This document shows positions 47,401-57,565 of a DNA stretch of 64,000 nt, in pieces. The notes under the pieces were generated by a model. The model was not told where the DNA came from and did not search any database. It worked only from the letters and a program-made list of their open reading frames with translations. Source of the stretch: Pseudeuparius sepicola. Lineage: Eukaryota > Arthropoda > Insecta > Coleoptera > Anthribidae. Positions within the stretch are counted from its first letter, which is position 1. Each line of letters starts with the position of its first letter. Position numbers and translations under genes: made by a program. The stretch lies in contig OY987298.1 in assembly GCA_963920635.1 (NCBI GenBank), positions 65,493,949 to 65,557,948 of the forward strand, written 5' to 3'.

Positions 47401-47629
47401 GACTGTAGGAAATTGTAAGTGTATATAACGGGAAAACTGCTCTTGCGCACGAATATATAGACCTCACCCCACCAAGCCGTTGGAGTGGGGGTTGCCCCGT
47501 CGTTGGAGTGGGGGCTGACACCCGCCGTTGGAGTGGGGGGGGGGGTCAACTGGGGGTCACACGTGGCCCAAAGGTCAAAGGTTAATCTATCAGGATCTAG
47601 GGGTCAACTGGGGTCATCCGGTGACGTCA
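47401..47629 (-). promoter_or_regulatory. right-arm promoter block
   Basis: Mirror of 32821-33050: the same CRE, E-boxes, receptor-type half-sites, CACTCCAACG units and two TATA/CAGT pairs. The C-run is 11 long instead of 12. Confidence 0.6.
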
Positions 47630-47807
47630 CGTGACCTCGGGCATGACGTAGCCACTTTGCACGCTTTTTTCAAGGTCGTGGGTTAGAACTCTCTTTGTAT
47701 TACTACTGTGCAACAAGCCGAAAACGCTAATTCTCACAAATAGGACAAATTTACAATATAAATTAAAAACGTATTAAAAATATGCAAGATCGACATCTAG
47801 CGAGACC

Positions 47808-48478
47808 TCAGAGAAATAACCAAGGATAGAGGGAGTAAGAACAAAAAGTAAACAAAGCCAACATCTTTTTGAGTGATGCCACGTACTCCATTGTTTACAG
47901 CATTTCATTTCAAAATAGAAGGGTTTAATAATGGGATTCAATGAAGGCACACCTTCCATAACGCTAAATTAACAAATGTAGTTATTAATTTCTTGTCTGT
48001 AACAATTTTAAACTAAAACTAAATTGCTCTGTAATTATAGTATCTAATTATCAATTTAATAAAATCGTCACAGATACCTCAAACCGCCAGACATGGCAAC
48101 GCTGCTGTTGATGCCGCGCCTGCCGCGGGCGTCGCGTCCGTTAACTCAGCGGTATTTGTTTTGTGTATGCCCAGCATGTAAAGTTTTCCGATTGTTTACG
48201 TATGCATTTTTCCGGTTTTTAATTGTTTTTATGTTAATTTATAGGCTATTTATTAGGATTTAGGATATAGTGACTGATTTTGTATACAATGGAACCCAGA
48301 GAGTGGGTGGTATGTGGCTAAATTTATATTTCTCAGGATATAACCTATCTCAGGTAAACATTGTACACACGGGCCTAATGTTTGTTTACTTCGGTAAATT
48401 TGCATAACATGTTGGTTGACTACAAACGTATGTATTTTGAAGCTGTTGCTCCCTCTATCCTTGGTTATTTCTCTGAGA
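47808..48478. mobile_element. 671-bp TIR element with 8-bp duplication
   Basis: GCGAGACC flanks both sides exactly (47800-47807, 48479-48486). The TIRs are TCAGAGAAATAACCAAGG with GATAGAGGGAG following, the right one having an extra TC at the tip. An 8-bp duplication suggests hAT or P type. The interior has no gene. Confidence 0.75.
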
Positions 48479-48579
48479 GCGAGACCAACACATTTCTTAC
48501 TATTTACTGGTTTTAAAAAAATAAAAATATAAAGACAAAAAAGATGTCCATCCGCCCAGGGAAACAGGCACCCCGCACC

Positions 48580-49268
48580 TCAACACCCCAAGCCGCTGAA
48601 CTTATCACAAAGATATTCGTCCCCACTGTAGAAGGCCCTAGACTTCAGAATTTTTTTTAATACCGCTTTAAATCTACCCACAGGAAAGCGTCTTACGCCG
48701 GGGAGGACATTGTAAAACCTCAAAGAGTGGTAGGAGACTCCATCCCTTGATCTGAGCAAACTATGGAAAGATGGGTTGAGGTCACCTCTATCTCGGGTCT
48801 CATACCTATGACAATCTCCCATCCTTGAAAACTCCTGCAAATGTTCCCTGACGTACACCAGACATACCAATATAAATATGCTTGGCAGAGTGAGCACACC
48901 CAGCCTCTCTCTATACCTTAAACCATCAACTATCCTCACACACTTCCTCTGAACAGAGAAAAGCCTCTTCACATGAGGAGAGTGACCGCATACCAAAACA
49001 GCATAGGGCAATATAGGCTGGACTAGACCGTAGTATGCGGCAAGCAAGGTCTGATGCGACACACTTCCCACCAGACTCGTAAGCAGGAACATCCTCTTCG
49101 ACAGGATCGCGCACTGCACATCAATGTGCGATTCCCAGCGTAATCCTCTATCTAAGGTAATTCCCAACACCTTGACAGTGTTGTTTTCTTCTCCTCCATC
49201 ACGTTTTAAACTGAAAGTCATTGACTGAGTCTTGGTTACATTCATACTCAGCCTATTAGCGTTGGGTG
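48580..49268 (-). pseudogene. Jockey-like LINE, 3' part of reverse-transcriptase ORF
   Basis: From about 49268 the minus strand reads NRLSMNVTKTQSMTF, KVLGITLDRGLRWESHID, FLLTSLVGSVSHQTLLAAYY, LVCGHSPHVKRLFSVQRKCV, RLGVLTLPSIFILVCLVYVR, NPSFHSLLRSRDGVSYHSLR and FKAVLKKILKSRAFYS, ending at a stop at 48580. This is the thumb/C-terminal region after the YADD box of Jockey/CR1-type LINEs. It is open throughout, but 5'-truncated and with a small in-frame loss around GLRYRERLG. A T-rich stretch after the stop is the likely 3' tail. Confidence 0.85.
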
Positions 49269-50019
49269 AAGATTTAAAAAGAGAATCTACGCCCATGGAA
49301 CAGCGTGCCGATTTAAAAACATCTCCGGAGCCCGCTGGCACCCTCTACATTTCGGACCAGAAATTAAAGCGGATCGATATCGAAAATCTTCTGGCATCTT
49401 CGCCGGAGCCATCTTGCGGCTAGCGGAAGTAACAATTATTCACAGTCGGTGTCGCTGACTCGAAAGCAAAGTCTAGAAAACAGCACACTGTTTTCTGGGG
49501 TATACTGGGATAGCTCGGTGGGAATTACAGATGGGACATTTCGAGTCTGGCAATATCTTGATTTTTGACTTTTGACCATAGGCGTAGCTAGCCTTTTTTC
49601 TCCGGGGGGGCTTAAGCCCCTGAAGGAGATGAGATTCAGTAACCCGCAAAAGCCGCAAAAGCGCCGGAGCGCCGCATATAAACACTTTGGTGTATATGGG
49701 TTTACCTGACTCACTATAAAACGACTCAAATTTCCCTTTAAAAATAAAAGTAAGCCATGATTTTGTCGAATAAGCGTCACCGTTTACGTCACAGCGCGCG
49801 GGCATACCGTTTTCTGTGTTATTGCTCGTTACCGTTTTCTGTGTTATTGCTCGGATGAATGAATACAATTGTCAATTAATTAGGTAAGTACTTATTTGTA
49901 AATCAACTTACTGAACTAAATGAAGAAAATTAAAGTACTTACGCAAACTATAGTAGAGCTTATTTACTTATTAATCGGCACAACGTTATTAATTTAAATA
50001 CACACGACGTTACTACATA

Positions 50020-50944
50020 CAGGGTGAGTTTTTTTCGATGCCCACAATGGGGATCTCGGAAACTAGCAGAGCTAGAACAAAGGTTAAATGGAAAAGTATT
50101 GCAGTTTTGAATGCTAAATCTAATGCCCCTTTTGGTTTTTTAAAAAAGTTCATGGCTCACTAGATATTTTGAAAAGAGTGATTTTTTGCTATTTCATCAG
50201 ATCTCTGTAGCTCCGTTATTTCTGATTATACAGAAAAACTGTTGACACAAAAATTGTAGATAATTTTGGGTTTAATAAGAAAATCTAATCCAATTTTTTA
50301 TGTTGTTTGTTATTTTTGAGATATGACATAAACTTGTGTTTTTTTTAAATGTAGAGCTGATCTAGGTAATTTCTTACGGGCTCCATCATGATAATTTTTT
50401 TGTTATTTTGTTACATTTTGTTACCAGCTAAAACAAAATATTAGAAAGTTTGAAGTATGTCTAATTATAAAATAGAACGTAATTATGAAAATATTCCATG
50501 ACTATGTGAAAATTTAAAAAAAAATCAGAAAATTAGCCATAGCTCTTTTATTTTTTATAATAACTATGCCGAGTATTATATCTTTGGAAAGCTAAAAAAT
50601 GGCCGATTTTATAAGGCCACAGCCAACTATGAGTTACATTTAAAGAAACACAAGTTTATGTCATATCTAAAAATCACAAACAACATAAACAATTCGATTA
50701 GATTATCTTATTAAGCCCAAAATTATCTACAGTTTTTTTGTATAATCAGAAATAACGGAGCTACAGAGATCTGATGAAATAGCAAAAAATCACTCTTTTC
50801 AAAATATCTAGTGAGACATGAATTTTTTTAAAAATCCAAAAGGGGCATTAGATTGAGCATTCAAAACTGCAATTCTTTAACCTTTGTTCTAGCTCTGCTA
50901 GTTTCCGAGATCCCCATAGTGGGCATCGAAAAAAACTCACCCTG
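50020..50944. mobile_element. 925-bp foldback with TA duplication, nested in the hAT-like element
   Basis: It begins CAGGGTGAGTTTTTTTCGAT and ends in the inverse, with TA on both sides (50018-50019, 50945-50946). The arms of about 400 bp are nearly identical (GATCTCGGAAACTAGCAGAG and AGATCTGATGAAATAG pairs). No coding region. Confidence 0.85.
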
Positions 50945-51059
50945 TACACTGATACCGCATAAGTAAAAATATAGATGTACATTGGCGTCTTCGCAATATT
51001 ACATATCAATCACAGAAACAGTCACGTCCAGCCGTCCAGGTTCGCAGTGACGCCAGGGC

Positions 51060-51534
51060 CAGGGACTCTCTTTAAAGTAAGGGGACCCAGCATTATACTT
51101 TCCAAAGTGAAGCCTATTCTTTCCTCATTCTAATGGTATCAGTGATGCCAAGTATTTTATTGGTTTCCGTGATTTCTAAAAATTAGAGTTGACAATGTTG
51201 TATATACAAATACAGAATATGGCAACTGTCAAATGAAACAAATTTATTGTATAGTTGAAATTCTTTAATTGTCACATCTGAGTATCTGGAAGTTAGAAAA
51301 CTTGAAAATTGTGAATTATGATGGGAAATTTTTTGCCTCCTTTAGAATCTATGGCACTATCTTATCACATAAAACCTGATGGCAGTTAGACACACTGACA
51401 TATAACATAACCTTGTACCAGCCCCCTTGTGGTCTCCTTGGAGTCTACAGAAAACAAACTTTCCCTCAAGGCTTCACTTTTCCTATGTGATACACTGTGA
51501 AATGCTGGGTCCCCTTATTTTAAAGAGTCCCTGA
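51060..51534. mobile_element. MITE with 33-bp TIRs
   Basis: CAGGGACTCTCTTTAAAGTA then AGGGGACCCAGCA at the left, and the inverse (with CTTATTTTAAAG) at the right. Inner parts CTTTCCAAAGTGAAGCC and GGCTTCACTTTTCC also pair. No clear target duplication. Confidence 0.6.
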
Positions 51535-52405
51535 GTGAGGCTAATGCTGTGAGTGTGGCGTGTGGCGGACTGACGGGGACGGGTGCGTGACGGCAGTGTT
51601 GCCAGTGTTCAGTGTTGCCGCTGTTTAGTTTGTTTTATTTTGTTATTAGTGTTTTAGTCACTGTCTATTACTATACGCAATAACACGAACACGCAACAAG
51701 ATTAAATCAGCTTAGTAATGTTTTTTAAAGTAAACCTATAATGTCAAAAAAATTATAAAAATAAACGGTAGAATTTGTCAGGGGGGCTATTTTTATACCA
51801 GGGGGGGCTTAGCCCCCCCCCCCCCCAGCCCCCCCTTAGCTACGCCAATGCTTTTGACAGGGTTTTACTTGACATTAAGCCCTAGGAATTGGGCCTAGAG
51901 AAAGTGAAAGGTTAGAAAGCGATTTTGTGCGAATTTTGGAGCTGAAAGAATATTCTTGGGCAGTGACAGTAATCTGACAAGTTTATTTGTGATTTTTGAA
52001 GGCTAAACAATAAAGGTGGAAACCAAGGTAACGAGTTTGGACTGTGATTTTTGAGATTCATTACAATATTATTTGCCCCTTTCACTGCTCCCTTTAGCGA
52101 AATTGACTTGGGGAAAGGACCCGCCCAAATACACTTATTAAACAGGGGTATCATTCTATCCTTTTCCCTTCAATAGAAATCGTATATTGCATCAACCACA
52201 CACGAGCAGAAAATACAGACACAAAATTTTATATTTCCAGCTCCATAGATGGTGTTTATTTTCAACGGGTACTACGTTGGGATCTATAGTAAACCATAGA
52301 GCTGCGGGTGAGACTTCGAATTTTTTTAGCCTCGTAACTCTGTTTACACATTGTGAAACTATTGACTAGTGGGGGACTATTATTATTGCCAAAACAAATA
52401 ACATA

Positions 52406-53647
52406 CAGTGTGTCCAACTTTAAAACTGTACAAATCCGTAAATCTTCATTTTTGGAGACAATCGCCCAAACTTTTTTTGTTTGAAAGGCCTTCAAAAACC
52501 GCTTCTTTTGACCTTCCTGTCATTTTCAAAATGCAAATCCAGGGCCGGCTGCGATTTTTTTATACCCTCGATTTTCACGAAAACCATTTAGCGATTTTTT
52601 TATTTAAAATCTTACCCCACAGCATTAATCAGAACACCCAAAAACCCATTTACGCCAAATTTGAATAAAAAATATACAGGGAGTTCCAATCTGCAGGGTG
52701 TCAAAGTTGAGCAAAATAGGACTTTTAAAGGCATCTGCCAAGTCAAGATTGCCATGGAATCCCCTCCAAACAGTTAAATAGTCAATAAGACCACTCAAGG
52801 TGTTGGTGTGCAAAGATCCAATTCAAAATATACAGAGTGTTCTTATCTGTGCCATCTCAAATTATTGAATTTTTTGTACTTTATACGGGTCAAAAATCGA
52901 GTATATCAAAACCGCTCCACACACTACAAACTAAATCTAAAAAATACAGAAGTCTGCCAGTCCGTAAGTCCATATCAGTTAAGGTGGCTGGTGTGCCACA
53001 ACAGGAAACACACAGAAAATGTATCATCTTAGACAGTGACTTTGTTGAGTAAGGTCCAATAATTTAAATTGTTTTTATTTGTTAGTTGGCATTTTGTAAA
53101 GAAATACATTACTTTTGTGTTTATCAATATTTTTTCAATGATTCCACAGCATTCATGACCCATATAAAGTTTCATAAAAATTCAGCATTTTGAGATGGCA
53201 CAGATAAGAATACCTACTCTGTATATTTTGTATTGGACCTTTGCACACCAATACCTTGAGTGGTCCTATTGACCATTGAACTGTTTTGAGAGGATTCCCC
53301 GGCACACTTGACTTGTCAGATGCCTTTAAAATTCCTATTTTGCTCAAATTTGACACCCTGCAGAATATAACTCCCTGTATATTTTTTATTCAAATTTGGT
53401 ATATAGGGGTTTTGGGGTGTTCTGATTAACGCTGTGGGGTCAGATTTTAAATAAAAAATCGCTAAATGGTTTTCGAGAAAATTGGGGGTATAAAAAATGG
53501 TAGCCGGCCCTGGATTTGCATTTTGAAAATAGCAGGAAGGTCAAAAGAAGCGGTTTTTGAAGGCCTTTCAAAAAAAAAAAGTTTAGGCGATTATCTCAAA
53601 AAATGAAGATATTACGGATTTGTACAGTTTTAAAGTTGGACACCCTA
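52406..53647. mobile_element. complete 1.24-kb foldback with TA duplication
   Basis: The ends are CAGTGTGTCCAACTTTAAAA and the inverse of TAGGGTGTCCAACTTTAAAA, flanked by TA. The arms of over 450 bp carry CAATCGCCCAAACTTTTT, TTTGAAAGGCCTTCAAAAACC, the internal pair GGGAGTTCCAATCTGCAGGG and TGACTTGTCAGATGCC. It serves as the reference copy for the partial ones at 5763-7090 and 27640-28715. There is no transposase, and its small open frames mirror each other. Confidence 0.85.
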
Positions 53648-53649
53648 TA

Positions 53650-54760
53650 TAATAATTGTATATGCGTTAAAATGTTCTTACTGATATAATTTATTTATGT
53701 TGACAATATTTCTGGATTTGGTATTTAGGTATTTTTTAATGTGTTTTCTCATTTTATTTTAGCAGATATAAGCAATAATATCGTTTTAACAATGGCAGGC
53801 ATTGTCCTAGCTAGCTAGCTTTTAAAATTGAGGGTACAGTTTACTCCGGCCTTTTTTTTTTCGACAAAAATACACCCTGTATACACTGTGTACTGATAGC
53901 AAAGTCTAGTATTTTCTAGACTTTGCTGATAGGTTCGGCCAATTATTGGGGCAACACCAAACAGAATGTTGACTTACAATAAGAATTTATTTATCGATTA
54001 CACCCGTTGGGCACTGAATCGCCGGACACACAGTATATATTTTTATTAGTTACTTAAGCTAAAAAAATAAAAATAAATAACGACCTCTTTCTGTATTCAA
54101 CATTTTTCCAGAAAAACGCCTAGGTACATAAAAAAATACTCCCTAATAGAGGGAAGGCAATCAGTTTTTTCACTTTTCTCAAAGTTTTCATTTTGGACAT
54201 ATGTTTTGTTTTTCAAATCAACGTAAGAAATTGAAGCAACATAATGTAGATCACTATATCCTAAAAAAGAGAATTTTAAAAATCTGACAATCTGTTAAAA
54301 TCGTCAAATATCAAACTGAAATACGCCCAACCCTGAAAAAAGCCATATCGTAGAATTATTTCACTGGCCTCTTCTCCCTTCTCCCCCCCTGTCTATTTTT
54401 ATACTTGTTTGCCCCGCCCCGAACACAAACGAGTCTTTTGGAATACGAAATTGTCGAGTACGAAATGTACCACTAGGTGGCGTTGAAGTCTAATTATCGA
54501 TTTTGTTAGAGTCATTGTAATTATCGAAAATAGATGGTGCTAAACAGTAGTACTGGACGAGAGCTAAATAGAAATAATAATACCGCTATACACCAGTAGA
54601 TGGAGTTGGTGCGTGGAGACGAATGACTACGATCATTGGAAAAAGTTTTAAATACAATCGAATATCCATAGTCCTTCGCCTCCAAAAGCGCTCGGCATTT
54701 TATCTGGATCCGTGAGAGGTCCCTTCAGTCAACGCTATTAGCTAAAAACCACTTACCGAC
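53650..54760. other. intergenic, one short hairpin
   Basis: AGCAAAGTCTAG-TATTTT-CTAGACTTTGCT forms a clean hairpin at about 53898-53927, next to the element-end motif CACCCTGTATACACTGTGTA. The same GCAAAGTCTAGA core recurs near 49465. No gene. Confidence 0.5.
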
Positions 54761-54768
54761 ATCAGAGA

Positions 54769-55431
54769 TAAGGTTCCCAAGTCCCGGGACCGAAAATGTA
54801 TTTGGGACTTTGGTCCCAAATTTTAAGTCCCAGTATTAGTCCCGAAATCAAGATGATGTTTCTTTACAACAAATTTTGTGAGGAAAAGTTTATATAAGAG
54901 AAATATTTTTATGTAAATTTGGGTAGTCTGTAGGTACTTACAAAATAACAAACACAAAATAACTAAAACTGAGACGACTTAAAAAACACAACACACAACT
55001 AAAGTAGCTCCAACTCCAACCAATTTAAATGTATGACTTGTCACGTCTTTGGCTGCGGGTTATTAAACAATAACGAGGCGTCTTATAATTTACACTGTAT
55101 TGTTTACGCAGGTTTACATTAGAAGCTTACAACGTTGGTTCATGTATTTTGGGGAGTAAAACCAAGACAGGCCGAGACTACCGCGACGTTGCCAATACGA
55201 TACATCACATGACTAACTATAAAGTAAGTATTCTTATTTCAGTTTGAAACCTAAAAATTGTAATAATTCCACACCACAGGGTTGGCCGCTCAGTGGTGGC
55301 GTGTTCATGACGTAATAAAAAAATTCGGGACTTTTAAGGTTTCGGGACCATGAGGAAAATCCCGGGACCACACTTTTTTGGGTAAAATTCCGGGACAATC
55401 CCGGTACTAAATACCGGGACTGGAAACCCTA
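54769..55431. mobile_element. 663-bp hAT-like MITE
   Basis: ATCAGAGA flanks both sides exactly (54761-54768, 55432-55439). The TIRs TAAGGTTCCCAAGTCCCGG and, inverted, TAGGGTTTCCAGTCCCGG are followed by repeated TCCCGGGAC motifs. An 8-bp duplication and TA-GGGTT-CC ends fit hAT. There is no transposase. Confidence 0.8.
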
Positions 55432-55439
55432 ATCAGAGA

Positions 55440-55919
55440 TCGCCCCCTCCATGCTGTTGTGCAATTTCTTCAAATCTGCATCTCTTTTCTTAATCGTAGC
55501 CTCATCAAAAGTCAGTCATCAAAGTAGTCTTGAATGGACAAGTTTAATGCAAAAAATTACTTTGTTTAAATTAAGAAACACATGTTTTTACTTCAGTCTT
55601 ATGCACCTATGGATATACTTCTGTTCATTTTCAAAAATACTGATATAACAAAAAAAATTAATAAAATTGTAATAAATAATTATTTTGACTGACTTTGGAA
55701 GCTTCCAATAGAAATATGATAGTTTGTGGGTTTGCCACCTAGCGGCAATGCCGCAACAAAGAGTTTGCTATCGTTTGGAGCTTCACTTCAAACACTAGGA
55801 GTGCAATTTGAATCTTTTCTACATTGTGGAAGGGTTGTAATGAAAGTAATCAATTTTGTTTGAAAATTGAGATCTAGTATTTTCATGCTGAAAATAAAGC
55901 TAGGTTACTTTTGATTATG
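55440..55919. other. intergenic, nothing recognised
   Basis: A 65-residue open frame (55451-55648) has no recognisable domain. The remaining sequence is AT-rich. Confidence 0.4.
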
Positions 55920-55921
55920 TA

Positions 55922-57563
55922 CGAGACCAGAATCATATCATTTGGCCCAGCCAATATTTTATTTTTGATTTTATTTTAGACACTATTATTAAAAACAAAA
56001 GAAAACTCTATTAAATCAAACTATTTTTATTGTAATTTGAGACATTTTTATAAACAATTTTTACTAAGATTATAATTAGAAATCTAGATATATGCTTAGG
56101 ACACTAAATTAAATAATGTAACAATGAATCATTTCATTTTGCCCATGAAATAAGTATAGCTTTTTTATCATCATATTAGCCTTGAGTTAAATCAAAACAT
56201 TTGCCAGTTCTTGGATGTTGTTAGTGACACACCAGGAGTTATTTGTTAATATTAACTTTAAAAAATGGTGCGGGGTAAAGCTTTGTCTACCGATTTAAGA
56301 AAAGTTATTGTTAATTTACACAATGCTGGTAATTCTTGTGGTAAAATTGCCAACCAACTGCTATTATCACGCTATACTGTACGAAATATCGTCAAATTAT
56401 ATAAAACGACAGGAACTGTTCAAGAAAAGCCAAATTTGGGTAGAACTTCAAAAATAACCCCGACCAATATGAGAGCCTTACGTCGTATTTTGAAACAAAA
56501 CCGTCGTGCCAATTGTGGTCAATTAAGTGTGGAATGTAAGGAGAATGGAATAGAGCAACCGATAAATGTTTTTCACGGTCAACCTGTGTTAGAGCTATCA
56601 AAAAATTGGGATAGAAATTCTACAAACTAAGTTTTTTTTGTAGAATTGTCTTCGTACAAACTCAATAGTGGAGAATTTTTAATTCGTAGGCAAAAGAAAA
56701 ACCTTTGTTAACTGTAAGACAGAAGAAAAATAGGCTAATATGGGCAAAAAATCATCAGAACTGGTCACAAATGCCATGGGATAGTGTTATTTGGAGTGAC
56801 AAGTCAAGGTTTGAGGTATGTGTTGGGGATTACCGAGGTAGGGTATTGAGGACCAAAAACGAAGCTTATCATCCAGACTGTTTGCGCCAAAAAGTGAAAT
56901 TTCCAGCTTCCGTAATGATTTGGGGGTGCATGTCGGCCCAAGGGGTTGGAAAGTTGCACATCATTAAAGACAGTTTAATGCCATCCATTGAAACATTAAA
57001 AACAACAGAAAATCAGTACATATTCCAACAAGATGGTGCTGCATGCCATACTGCTAAAACGGTAAAGAAATGGATGTTGCAAAATGATATTCCGATTTTG
57101 GATTGGGTATCCAGCAGCCCTGATCTCTCACCAATTGAAACCCTTTGGCATATTATGAAAAAAATATTACGTACTAAACCTGTTTCCGAATTAAAAGAAA
57201 GACTAACTCAAATGTGGAACTCGTTTACTGCTGAAGACTGTAGAAAGTTAGTAGACACTATGCCAAAGCGAATTCAAGCAGTTCTGAATCAAAAAGATGT
57301 TACACAATGGTAAAATCTTTGATTCCCCAATATGGTCATTGGGCCAAATGAAATGTTTCATTGTTACATTATTTAATTTAGTGTCCTAAGCATATATCTA
57401 GTTTTCTAATTATAATCTTAGTAAAAAATGTTTATAAAACTGTTTCAAATTACAATAATAATAGTTTGATTCAAGAGAGTTTTCTTTTGTTTTTAATAAT
57501 AGCGTCTAAAATAAAATAAAAAATAAAGTATTGGCTGGGCCAAATGATATGATTCTGGTCTCG
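55922..57563 (+). mobile_element. Tc1-like transposon, 1,642 bp, nearly complete
   Basis: The TIRs are about 225 bp (55922-56150, 57340-57563), beginning CGAGACCAGAATCATATCAT, with TA on both sides (55920-55921, 57564-57565). Inner TIR sequence ATGTAACAATGAA pairs with its inverse. A single transposase gene in two broken frames lies between. Long TIRs, a TA duplication and a DD34E enzyme identify the Tc1 family. Confidence 0.9.
56265..57313 (+). pseudogene. Tc1 transposase, frameshifted
   Basis: The first frame starts MVRGKALSTDLRKVIVNLHN and contains the paired helix-turn-helix (SCGKIANQLLLSRYTVRNIV; GRTSKITPTNMRALRRI). Near 56551 a one-base shift breaks it; the continuation RSTCVRAIKKLG runs in another frame into a stop at about 56612. 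A stretch of about 65 bp (56630-56692) then separates AIKKLG...KFYK from AKEKPLLTVRQKKNRLIWAK. The second frame (56705-57313) holds the catalytic domain: VIWSDKSRF (first Asp), FQQDGAACHT (second Asp) and SPDLSPIETLW (Glu 34 residues after), i.e. DD34E, ending KDVTQW. The catalytic half is intact, but two lesions upstream should prevent a full-length product. Confidence 0.9.
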
Positions 57564-57565
57564 TA

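Larger units (their letters stand above)
32743..47707. mobile_element. giant palindromic Polinton-like foldback element, 14,965 bp
   Basis: The whole element is an inverted repeat: left arm 32743-40312, spacer 40313-40354, right arm 40355-47707. The termini AGTAGTAATACAAAGAGAG and their inverse are flanked by an exact 6-bp duplication GTGCAA (32737-32742, 47708-47713). AG...CT ends and a 6-bp duplication are known hallmarks of Polinton/Maverick elements. Total length fits that class too, but no DNA polymerase B, retroviral-type integrase, ATPase, protease or capsid frame is visible, and normal Polinton TIRs are far shorter. Each arm carries a two-gene unit, a regulatory block and three tandem arrays. 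Arms are near-identical in translated segments, with a few substitutions and three indels (373, 110 and 48 bp). An assembly artefact is possible, but the duplication and the independent arm changes argue against it. Confidence 0.8.
40355..47707 (-). repeat. right arm of the giant palindrome
   Basis: Reverse complement of the left arm, element for element. It lacks the 373-bp left-only segment, but has about 110 bp extra at about 41039-41148 and about 48 bp extra within the T-rich array. Some substitutions change the translated frames of the minisatellite, showing that the arms are not byte-for-byte copies. Confidence 0.85.
49577..51850. mobile_element. hAT-like element with nested insertions, 2,274 bp
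   Basis: The 8-bp duplication CTTTTGAC is exact (49569-49576, 51851-51858). The ends CATAGGCGTAGCTAGCC and, inverted, CATTGGCGTAGCTAAGG are followed by G/C-run blocks (GGGGGGGCTTAAGCCCC; GGGGGGGCTTAGCCCC). A foldback (50020-50944) and an inverted-repeat element (51060-51534) lie inside. No hAT transposase was recognised. Confidence 0.8.

Noticed and set aside
32743..47707. Assembly artefact (inverted chimeric read) as full explanation of the palindrome
   Set aside because: An exact 6-bp target duplication at both outer ends, plus arm-specific indels and substitutions, are not expected from a mirror artefact; still to be verified with reads.
32743..47707. Autonomous Polinton or endogenous virus
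   Set aside because: No polymerase B, integrase, ATPase, protease or capsid frames could be seen in either arm.
52406..53647. Small genes within the foldback (several 60-86 aa frames)
   Set aside because: Frames on opposite strands mirror each other because of the inverted arms; no conserved product.
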